Of a DNA stretch of 64,000 nucleotides, positions 53,601-64,000 are shown piece by piece (position 1 is the first letter of the stretch; each line of letters starts with the position of its first letter). The notes beneath the pieces were generated by a model. That model was not told where the DNA came from and made no database searches. It was given only the letters and a program-made list of their open reading frames with translations. Where the stretch lies: assembly GCA_048013815.1 (NCBI GenBank), contig CM106585.1, forward strand, positions 9,362,001 through 9,426,000, written 5' to 3'. Source of the DNA: Setoptus koraiensis (Eukaryota > Arthropoda). Both the position numbers and the translations under genes were made by a program.

Positions 53601-55942
53601 AGCCATCGAGAGTCGGCTTCATAAGAATAGTGAAAGTGTTTTTGCTCCAAATAGGCAATAGGCGACGGTCACTATCAACACACACACAACACAATTGTCC
53701 GACACATTGTCTGACATGTCGTTGCGTGTCGTTTCCATTTCTGTCTACTCGTCTGTCCAAACTATCACATGGCACAGATTGAGAACTGACAATTAAGAGC
53801 ATATAGAGGGCCCTCTGTGCGATTGTTTGTCGTCGTTTGTTGTTGCCACCATCGGGGGGCCAACCAAATCAAGCCCAACGGAGCCGAGAATAGCGAAGGA
53901 GCCAGCCGAACTGAACAGAACTGAACTGAACTGAACTGAACCGAATAACCGAAGCGACATTCCGATGAAGGGCGCACCAGGATCCGCTGCAATCGCGACT
54001 GCCAGTATCACACTCCGGTTACGCACTTAAGCATATTACATGCCATCTGCATTAGATGGGTTGCTCATCGGTGGTTGTTGCCGCTGTTGTTGCCATTATC
54101 TATTTATTCATTCACACAAATTGAACTCGCTTTCTTTCTTTCACTGACAAACACACCTCTAATATGGCACTGCTTTAAGTATATTGTTGTGTAACAACTA
54201 CCACTTGTCTCTTTGCGGGACCCTCACATGTCTGAGCGTTCAGCTGTGTTTCGCGGCCCCCCATTGTGCCGATGCCCCAGCCAAACATCATGGCGGCATG
54301 GCGAGCTTAATTTTGTTGATTAGATTACAGTAACTGTAACAACAATAACAACAGTTATAATGACATAACTTGCTTGTCTTGCTAGCTCGTTGTTGGTTAA
54401 CGGTTAGTCGTTTCGATCGCGCAAAAATTTAACTCTTTCGAAATGCGCGCTAAAACTATTGCTTAGTTCGCTAGTTGCGCATACATCGCATTTTTTGATC
54501 GCATTCTGAGCATAAAAAGTTCGCTAACCGCCACAAGCTCACAACTTGTGACTCCGGCCGCCGCGTGTTACCGCACACCAACAAGCCCGTCGCGGTGCTC
54601 TGATGAACTTGTTGAGCACCCCGATCGCAAAACACGAGAACAGAGACAGTGCAACTAATTAGTGATTGATATCTTTTAAATTGTATTTAAATGATAGATA
54701 TCAATTAATTAGCATAAAATAAATAAAAGGACAATTTAAGAAAGAAGCAACAAGAATCGATAACTGTACGAAACTATAGACAAGGGACAAATTTGGAGCA
54801 AAAGTGGCACCCGTAGAATGCAGGATATCTGTCCAGTTATCGCGGCTCGAGAGCATAGGCCAAGCGTCACTATTAGATTATCGCTATTATTAAATCTCGG
54901 TCAGTGGTGACACGTAACGCTGACAGAGCTGGCCGTTTATAATTCTGAAAATTGGCAGCACATTAAGGACGGTGTTTGACGGTGACTTCAATAGGGCGCA
55001 AACAGATATTCGCTTTGCACAACGACAAGGAAAATGTCATTAAATTGCCAGCCAATATCCAAATGTATACAAGAGACAAACTAGACACACGCAATCAGTA
55101 ATGGACTGTATAAACAGATGACTGTGACTAGAAAGATTGTAACAGATTGTACATTGCCCGTTGTGTTGTTACACGCGCCTCGAATCGGCTCGATTTCCAC
55201 ACATGTACGTATACGAACAGAGAATGGCCGAAGAAGAGCCTTATGGAATTTTGAATTCCACTGAATTGACTGGCCTGGTATGACCAGCCCGCTGCCCGTA
55301 CGTCTGATGTTGTGTTTACGTTGGACACAGCGCTAGATAAAACGTTGGTTATAGTATATTTAGTTCTTAATGAAAACCATAATCTGGTCATCTAGAGCCG
55401 TACGCACTGACCGACACTGGACGATGGCACCTTGCAGAATGGCGGCCAAGTCGATCGAGATACGAAGCTGCAAGAAATACGCGCACATACACACATCAAA
55501 TGATCTACCTGGTGATACTATTAGAAAGGGCTACACAAGCTGGATTATTATTATTACTATTATGATCATTATCGGAGAATGAGGACCATGGATCTGGCCA
55601 AGCCCGGCCCAGCCCCGTTTGCACACACGAAACACGCACAAACACATACACACACACGCTTCATAGGCAAACTGACACACAAATACAATGGCACAATGGC
55701 TCATACGTGGCCGAATGTCTCTTATCGTCGATACTATTGCTTTTGATTCTATTTCAATCAATGGAACCTGATGTAGACATCCACATTTCCACTTGTGCGC
55801 CACTTCTCACAATCGCCAACACGCACAAACACTCACATTGGTCTGTCGATGAGCAGGCTTACTTTGGTCGCACTACCAAGTTTCCATATACAACTACTAG
55901 TTATCTGTTTACAAGTGTTTATTATATGTAGATATAGGCGTC

Positions 55943-56123
55943 ATGAGGCGCGCGCGCGCGCCATCAACTCAACAAGGGAAGTCAACACAAAAATTTGGTC
56001 CACTTATGATTCTACTAGTGACCATAGTCGTCGTCGCAACCAATGGCCACCTTGCCGTTGCGTCTAACAACAAACTAGCTAGCGACGGCACAAACGATAG
56101 AGACCGCGAATGCCAATGCAAAT
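55943..56123 (+). CDS. Candidate first exon of a secreted Cys-rich protein
   Basis: ATG at 55943 opens a basic N-terminus followed by a hydrophobic core (FGPLMILLVTIVVVATNGHL) with a plausible signal cleavage near AVA-S. A polar stretch ends in DRECQCKC, directly before a strong donor (T|GTAAGTGAG, 56124), phase 1. Codon 61 is split and could be another residue such as Cys, Ser, Phe or Tyr. This is typical of a first exon carrying the signal peptide of a secreted protein. No following exon was identified in the next 8 kb. No family is claimed. Confidence 0.4.
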
Positions 56124-59100
56124 GTAAGTGAGTTGTAGTTGATGTATGAGTGAGTTGGCCAACAGTAGCGGTGTTATAATAATGTACCCAATACATATGA
56201 ACCAAATTGATACCAAGATGTTTACAACTACAGTACGACTGCTTGAACTGCATTACTGGCCAGAACTAATATATTTACTGAGCAAAGAAGAAGCAGGAGG
56301 GATACACACTAGGTATATCTACGCTTGCGTCTCGTCAAGTGGCCCCTCAGTGAATTGATATGTTTGAGGAGGCTTTATCGATATATTCCATGAGGGGATA
56401 ACATCAACAGTGTAAATTTACTTAAATGGATAGCTTGGCCGTGTCTAGACAGACGTGGATCGCTCGAGCAAGCATGTAAATACTGAAATATACAAGTATT
56501 ACAACTGGCAGCGACACCCATGCTGATATATCTATTTATGTGTGCATGTGTGTATACGATGGCGATCCGTTTTATGAGCGCCTATGTGTAACAAGATTCA
56601 TATGCCTTATTACCTGGCATAGCGAGACGGACGGATAATGAGTTGCGAAAGAATTGGCCAAAAGTGACCATTATAGTCGGCATGACTGTTTGATTATTGT
56701 ATAAACATATATATGGATGGCAGCAAGCATCAAACGTAGCTTGTTGTACATGTCAGATGAGATATATACAGCGAAACCGGGCGCTAGGCAGGCAGACAAG
56801 CAGTTAGAACTGCAGCAGAAAGAACTTTGTCGTGCCTGATAGAGTAGAAAGTAATTACTGCACTGGATCCACTTGAGCTGGAGCTCGGGCTTGTTAAGCA
56901 GCTTATCTATTTGACCTCTTTACTGGTGCAGTTACCACGGGCAGCTTTTCGAGACTGAATCGAGAAAAAGATAGACATAGAGAAGCTTTAGAAGGGAGTA
57001 CGTGAGAGAGGGAGCGCGAGCCAGCGAGAGAGCAGGGACGAAAACCCTGGGTAGTTGTAGTTATGTAAATACCACCACCACCACTACAGCAAGATAGAGA
57101 CATCGCCACAGATTGCTACTATCACATGACTGATCGCTTACACAACAACCATATCAATACCATATACCAACGATATCACCAATACTTCTCGCAACTGCTG
57201 CCAACAATATTCTATGATTACAGTTTGCTCGCACATTCATAGGCTCGTCACATTTTATCAGACAAACTAGCACAGCTAAAAAGCAAACTACCACCACTGG
57301 CCCTGCCAAAGAGTGTCTGTTATCGCAAAGTCTGCCATTGCCGCTATCTATACTTTGGAACTTCTCTAACATACTGCTGTTGATGAGCTTATGATGGCAT
57401 AAGACACACACACACACACACATCAAACTGCCAGTTAGTAACTGGTCTCACATATTTAAATATATGCCATCATTATGGGTCTAGTTAGTGTAGCACAACC
57501 GACCAGATAGGCGACCAGCAACGAAAAAACTTTTCACGGTCTTCATTGATTGAGCAGCTTTATTGATCGAGGACTAAGGGATCTAACCATTGAGCTAACT
57601 CCAAATTTAGCCATCGACCCCTGTTCATCTCGTCTATCACTCTTTATTTCCAATGTACTCATAATAATCTCAATCAGTGCATATCGATAGCGCTTCTATT
57701 TATGACCCCTCATCACATCGCTGCTAAACAATAAAGAAGACCCACCAGCGTGATCATCAACTGCACCAATGACGATACTATCCTGTTTTACATGCACCCA
57801 CATTATGTGCAACGGTTGCATCGGCGGTTGGATATTTATATATTTATATAAATCCACATATCTCCCATAAATACATACACACATATATATTTATGTATAT
57901 GTAGCGAGCAAGAAAGAGAGATTTGTATAGGACTGTGACGAATGTAAATCATTAGCGGCGACAAATTTGATCGGAGAAGCCAGTAGTTGTTGTTTGCATC
58001 ATCATGTTGGGCACCATAGATATCATTAGCATTCCGAGCACGCTTATGCAAAGTATTAAAGTATATGAGAGATGGTAAGCGAGCGAGCGAGGACAGATGG
58101 TTCAGTTGAGAAGGATTCGGAGCCGAGCTACAGAGAAAAAAAGAAGAAGATGGCATTCATGATGATAGTGCGTGCATATTATACCAAAACACAGATCACG
58201 CCTGAGCACATAATCTTCCTTGCTGGCCCTTTCAACCTATGATCTATAAATCTAAGAATCGAGAACCAGAGAAAATCGCGAGCATCGGAATCAGAAATCA
58301 TTGGAATCAAAAAGCGATAGGAGTTAAAGAAGCTTGAGTCAACACATAGTCGAACGGGACTTAGAGGTGGCTCTTTGATGTTACGTAGCAAAACAAATTT
58401 TTGCAAACATACAGTCCTTGTTGACAGTCGAGTTGCGAATTTGCATGGGGCGAAAAATCCATCGCAATTCATACTTTCAAAGAGAAGCATCAGTTCTAAA
58501 GTATTACCACTACTTGTATAATGTATAAACTCACACTAAAAACTGCCTCAAAGCCTTGATAGCCAGCCACCTCGAGCGTCGTGTGTCGAAGACGCCCGTA
58601 ATGACCAATACTGGCTATTTAGTGAAGAAGCGCGCGACGACACCAAGAAGGAAAGCCCATGTAGCCCGTTGCTGCTGCTGCTGCTCTGTTTTGCTACATA
58701 TAATGAGCAATATAGAAACAAAAAAAGGATGAACAGAATTAGAGTGAACGAGCGAACCCTTCGCTCACAGCAGATCGTCGAACAGATCGACCATTCATCT
58801 AGATCAGTCAGACAAAAGCAATCTATCGCTTCTATCATTGTTCACCCGTCTATTCTGTTGTTGTGTTATCCCGTCTGTTATTCTCTCATCTGCTCTCATC
58901 TGGTCCTCTCTTGTTCACCAACTTAGTATAGTTTTGACACAACAAGAGTTTGCAACAACAGCAACAACAAGCCAACGGCAATAACAACAATAGCGGCAGC
59001 ATCAGTGTGCCTCTCTGATAAGCTTGAAATTGGCCCAACTTAAACCTTATTTGATCGATAATCGCTATGATTGATGCGATTGAGTTGCTCTAGCTCGCTA

Positions 59101-61499
59101 ATCTATCTATTGCATTCCCATGATGGGAATCAACATCAATCCGTCGACAGCATTAGATTGTTGTTGTTGTGTGTGCCTAGACTAGTTTAGTGGCCTGGTA
59201 CTTGTGTGTGTGTTTGCTTGGCTCACTTGAGTTGGGGCCGATGGTGATAAAAACAGGCTCTCTTCGGGCGATCGCTTTAACGAAACGGAGTGAATATGGG
59301 CCATACACCGACATGCACTAAGCGATACATGAATGATGTGGAAAGAAAGCAAGACACACACAAAGACTTACACTTATTATACAGCATCGATTCTCAGAGC
59401 TTAATGGGCGCTTGTTACACTTAAATACACAAACGTCAATTGTCGTCGACGACGCTCTATTTATGCATCAAGAGTGTGTTTTCGTATAAAAGAATTAGAC
59501 ATAAATAATGATGGATACCTTCAAACTTCAACACTGCAACTAACCCGCTTGGTTTGTTAGTCTTAATCTATTTATCAATAGCCATGACAAGATAGCAGCG
59601 AAGGCATTCCAAAGCGTCACTGCTACCGAACCGATATGCCTAGTTGCCCAGTTAGGAATAGTTGTTCATGTGTTTGAGTGTGTAGCTCTCTTTATGAAAG
59701 AGAAGTCGCATGCAGTTATCAGAATACGGCTACCCGATACAAGTGGCGATTCGATTGAATCGGTAGCGGTTGATTTGGTGTAAAACGGTATTAGATGAAA
59801 GATGAGAGACGGGTAGAGAGATGCAGACAGTTTAAATGTTTAGTGGTGTTCGAATAGAATTTGATCGATTGGAATTGTAGTGGTATTCATGAAGCCTCTC
59901 TCTTTCTCCCTGATAAACAGTCACAATTGTCAGATTGGTGGTAGACCGCGAACCGCACCAACAGCTTGTGTTACATTGATGCATTAGATCTATTTGTAAT
60001 TCATTGTTGTAGTCGGATGTCGGTTTAGTTTGGATGGAGACTCCAGTCTAACCTCGTTCTTGCCAGTTTCCCTTGGCCCCGAATGCGCATATAAAAGTGG
60101 CGTTGTTGTTGTTGAATAGAAGGGCATAGGAGTTCACACTTTACATTCGCAGATGCCCAGTAGACAATGCCGCATAAAATGGACCTACGCGTATGCCACT
60201 TAAAGCGTAGAATCGTGACAAAGCGGCTAAAATCAGTCAGATAATGGTCTTAAACTTTGTATGCTCATGCAAATTAGGTGTGCAGGGAACGACGAGGTAA
60301 GAATTAGTGGCTCAGTGTTGGAGATGTGTTGCAGCTGAGACGATTGCTCGGCGATTAAGCGTTGCTTGTTGTTGTGGATAGTTTGTGCGTTTTTGGAGCG
60401 CCAATACTATGATGACAGAGAATGACTTTGAAAAGAAAACAAAGCTAGCGGCTTGCTGAGTGAGCAACAATAATATAGAGGATAGACTATTGAGACTTAA
60501 AAACGTTCAACGAAACAGTGGCGCACTTTCGTGGTCAAATAACGATAGACGGATGGGTGCCCAAGACAAAGATGAGAGACCATGAGTTGGTATTGCTCTG
60601 TTTTACTGGCCACATATGCGTGACATTGGCGAGGTGGCGTGAGATTAATAGAGAAAGTTCAACGGGTCCTCCAGTGGCCCCATATAGTTGTGGTCACAGT
60701 TGACCAGCGATGCATAATCATGTGCACATAAGGAACCTCTGAATTGCGTCGGGCAAACAGGCGCACGTACTCGTCGGACAATGAGCGAGTGGTTTGAGGG
60801 GCCACACCAAGGCCAGGCCGTTTGGTCGGACTTTCATCAACGAGCTGCCGAGTGATTGTGTGTTTACTTCGCTTTGTGATCGTTATTATTACACATTATT
60901 TATTCTATTAGCTTGCTGTTGTGTATTGTTATTTTAGTCACTGCAATTTGTGTCAGTGTTAGCGTGCCAACTGTTATAACTGTACTAACACCGCACACTA
61001 ACCAGTAACTAGGAAAACAGAAGCGACATTAACACGTTACATCCATGATGTTATACTCACAACATGAGGTCACATGATGGCATAACAAGCAAGCAGCGCT
61101 TACAATGCATGAGAACGCAATGTTGACCAAATTAATTAGAAGAAATCATGATGACCGACGACGTGATGAATAACCGTTTGTGTGAGCATGACTGGCTGTA
61201 TGTGTGATGTTGCAATTCAATTTAAACTAGACAGCAATAATAATCGTTAATCTCGATGCTTGTGGAGATTGCACGTGCTTGTTTGCGTTAGCATCAATTT
61301 AAATATGCGACCCGACAATTCTGTTGATTGTTGCCTCTAATGATTATAGTGTTTGCAACACAATGACAATCATCATCTCCTATTATCATCGTTTCGCCCC
61401 ATTTTACTAAGTGCGACTGGCTCGCGCGCGTGCGTTGTCCTGTGGCGAGTTGCTCAATAACACGTGCAGACATTGTGCGCTTCAATGTCTGTAGAACGA
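56124..61499. other. AT-rich gene-poor region
   Basis: No gene is supported. It may be intron of the candidate secreted protein or intergenic. Items seen: an AC microsatellite near 57404-57422, AT-rich tracts near 57835-57900, a small palindrome ATTCCCATGATGGGAAT near 59114, and scattered short ORFs without domains. Confidence 0.45.
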
Positions 61500-64000
61500 A
61501 CTCGCTCAGACATCAGCAAGGGGCTTGACTGGACTGTTCAATTTGTCACAATTCGAGCACTGACTGTTGATCTATTAATAGCCCGGCGTGCAACAGCAAC
61601 AATCGAGGGCCCCTGGCGATTGTTTACAATCGGCTGACCGGCGGCTCGAATTACCCCCAGCTAATTGTGTGACTTGTGGTCCGATCCACTAAACAAAGAT
61701 AGCGGCCCCAATTTCACCAATTTTAGCAACAAATTTATATGATATATATATATATAACCTAATCCCAGCTGAACCAACTGGCGGCACAAAACCATCTAGC
61801 TGCACCCCTTAAACACACACACGCACACACATACTCGCAACAGCGGCCAGGTATAGCGGTGCGTTTGGGTGCCAATCAAAGCCGGGCTAGCTGGTGTGTC
61901 TGTCTGTCTAGTTAACCTGTCACATCGCTCACACAAATCGCAAATGGGACTTGGGGCGCAACAAGGGAAACAGAGCAAGCAGAGGAATTACAGCACAGCA
62001 ATTGTTGTTGTTGTTGCTGCTGCTGTTGTTGTTGTGTGTTCAAACTACCAGCCAGCCAAATCAAAATCTCGTTCATGTTACAAATTGAATCAAGCGAGTC
62101 AAGTGGATCAGGTATTTGTGGCAGAGCCAATAAGTGGAGTGTGTGAGTGGATTTGGGGCAATCTGGCCGCTTTGCGAGGATAAATGCGTTAACGTTTAAT
62201 GTGCAACATTCAAGAGAGATTGAATGTTGTTTTTAATGGACAGGCGGCGGCTCGGGGCGAGCGGGCCCCTGTATCGAGTTGCTGCGCTTGTGCCCGCGCC
62301 ATTTCTATTCATTCTATTAATTTTTCCATTGCCAATATTTCAGTGGCTGCCGACTGTCGACTGGCACCGGCGCCCAGAAGACACCTGACACTACATTTAT
62401 TGTTGATACATTTTGCTTACATATGCAATTATTATTGAAATCTATCGACAGCAGCAGCTGCAGCAGCGCCACTTTGGTTTGGTGCCAGTGGGCGCTTTTT
62501 GGCTTGCCTGGCACCCAAATGGCACCGTTAGCCAGCCAGCCAGCACATAGCTGCTATTGGACATTACTATTGGGAGGACCCCGACGAGGCCAAGTTTAAT
62601 AAGACTGGCGTTGCAAAACTAGCAACAAGCGCACACTGTAGGTGTGAGAATGTTTTTTCATCTGTTCGATTGTTGTTTGTGGTTCAGACAGCAACATAAC
62701 ATGTTGTCGGCTAGCGATCAAGAATATGAGTTTGTCGCTGTTGGCGCTTGGTTCACTTTAGCTGAGCTTGTTGTCGGCGCTGCTGCCTCCATTTGGCATG
62801 TGTCACTTAACTCGACCAATGGCCGCTATGTTGGCCACTTACTTTTCTTTTTCTTCGTCTTGAGTAGCCTTAAGTTGTTTTCGACCACTGCAACTGCCAG
62901 CCATTGTTGGGGCCGGCTTAAGTATCGATTGGCGATGGAAATAACAGCGCCAGCTAAATGCGTTTGCGGTGAGCGCTGCAACTCGCATCAAGTCAATAGA
63001 AGGAGGGGCGTCGACAAAGTGGCTCGCTCTGCCAACTCACCAACAAACTCAATGGGCTCACATGGCAACGGCAGCCTGAGTGCTTGTGGGCGCAAAAAGA
63101 ATCTCGAAAATCACTCACTTGAGGCGCAATCGAGTTGGGGCTTCGATCGAGCCTCAACTCGAGCCAGCTCACATCGAGAGAGCGCGCATCGAAAGAACTG
63201 GCCGGCGTGCTGGCAACACGAGTGGGTCACGGAAGATTCTCTCTCTCTCTCTCTCTCTGTGAATATGGGCCAACTGAAACAATTTAATTTGGACAGTTTT
63301 TGAGTGCAAGCCGCGAGTGTGCTGTTAATAAAAAGAGAGCGAGAGCCATGACACAACAGTAAAAGAATTAGCGCTACCTGGCTGCAACAACTCGCTAGCT
63401 GGCTCACTAAGTGGGCAACGGGCCTCTGTTGGGCACTTTGCGCCTCTGGCCATTCTTGCGGCTCGCTCATTTTGTAATCATTTATCATTATTTCGTCGTG
63501 CAATGGTGCGCCATTGGTGTCGGCTCCAACAGCAGCAACTATGGGCAACTATGCCAATGCATGTCAATGTATGCCGATGCATGCCGATGCATGCCGATGT
63601 AGGCCGATGTGGGGGCCACCAGTCGGGCTCATTGGCGGCCATGCTAATAGCTGGTGACGTAATGTGTGTGCCGCGATGGAAATATCGCAATCAATTAAGC
63701 AGAACAGCGCGCGCAGTGATTTATACTGCTGACACATTTACACATGCATACTACAAGCAAACTACACGCAAACTAACGTACACTAACTACGCACAACAAA
63801 CGCTACGCGCACGGGCCCCAATAAATGGTCTGCTGCAATATGCTGGCGCTGCTGCTGGCCGTCTTGCCACTAACAAAGTGTTTTACACCCTCTGCGACCT
63901 ATAATTATCTTCCACTTGGCTCGCTCTGGCTAACTAGCGCCGGCTGTCTTCAATTTGCAAGCACTCTAATTGACAATGGATACAAAGGCCCCCCCCCCCC
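61500..64000. other. GC-richer region with GGGCC-type motifs at the window end
   Basis: GC content rises, and GGGGCCCC-like motifs reappear (about 61607, 62264, 63812). A CT microsatellite lies at 63239-63258 and a 10-bp minisatellite at 63551-63610. The window ends in a C10 run. A 219-codon frame (62644-63303) opens only on GTG and has no recognisable domain. Confidence 0.4.
63551..63610. repeat. 10-bp minisatellite, six copies
   Basis: Consensus ATGCCGATGC in six in-phase copies. Confidence 0.92.

Larger units (their letters stand above)
49974..55942. other. Gene-poor region
   Basis: No gene is supported. Visible items: a GA microsatellite (50251-50285), a 12-bp-stem hairpin containing a splice-donor-like GTAAGTG (50580-50617), ATC/ATA-rich simple sequence near 51600-51668, a CATCAT run near 52677-52690, and CTGAA pentamer repeats near 53915-53940. 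Base composition is intermediate and drops below 50% GC toward 54-55 kb. Confidence 0.5.

Noticed and set aside
57582-57597. tRNA A-box-like sequence on the minus strand (TAGCTCAATGGTTAGA)
   Set aside because: No matching B box, anticodon arm or acceptor stem could be found downstream, so neither a tRNA nor a tRNA-derived SINE is supported.
62644-63303. 219-codon open frame on + strand
   Set aside because: It opens on GTG, contains a CT microsatellite-encoded Leu/Ser run, shows no family motif and has no splice context. Left out as a gene but worth a transcript check.
1-64000. Mobile elements, virus-like elements and CRISPR arrays
   Set aside because: No reverse transcriptase, integrase, transposase or capsid-like reading frame, no long terminal repeats, and no regular repeat-spacer array were seen.

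Overview
The window looks like nuclear DNA of a metazoan, most likely an arthropod. The evidence is GT-AG introns with splice phases that match, a Dscam-family cell-surface receptor, and ordinary nuclear housekeeping genes. Poly-Asn/poly-Gln runs inside the receptor and compact housekeeping genes would fit a mite or a related chelicerate, but this is inference from gene content only. No mobile-element protein, CRISPR array, rRNA or convincing tRNA was found.

From about 0.7 to 41.7 kb (+ strand) the window holds one gene: a Dscam homologue that can be assembled from 14 coding exons (8,676 nt, 2,891 codons before the stop). All junctions keep frame and restore Ig or FNIII residues, including a Cys codon split across an intron. 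The protein reads signal peptide, Ig1-Ig2-Ig3-Ig4, Ig6-Ig7-Ig8-Ig9, FN1-FN2, FN5-FN6, TM and a ~628-residue Asn/Gln-rich tail. Relative to canonical Dscam, Ig5, FN3, FN4 and Ig10 are absent. Two very large introns (14.7 and 10.6 kb) flank the two halves of Ig2. They are GC-rich and full of GGGGCCCC-type palindromes, short minisatellites (often 8-23 bp units) and perfect 12-18 bp hairpins.

From 44.0 to 47.8 kb lies an AT-richer, compact housekeeping cluster. It holds HPRT (+, five exons including a 14-nt micro-exon), mitochondrial ribosomal protein uS7m/mRpS7 (-, one exon, tail-to-tail with HPRT) and an AAGAB/p34-like adaptin-binding protein (+, one exon, head-to-head with mRpS7 across 383 bp).

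From 48 to 64 kb no gene can be assembled with confidence. Three candidate exons or small ORFs stand out: a probable signal-anchor first exon (48181-48601), a 72-codon secreted-peptide-like ORF (49755-49973) and a signal-peptide exon ending in a Cys-x-Cys-x-Cys motif before a consensus donor (55943-56123). The rest is non-coding as far as can be seen, with microsatellites. GC and GGGCC-type motifs rise again after about 61.5 kb.
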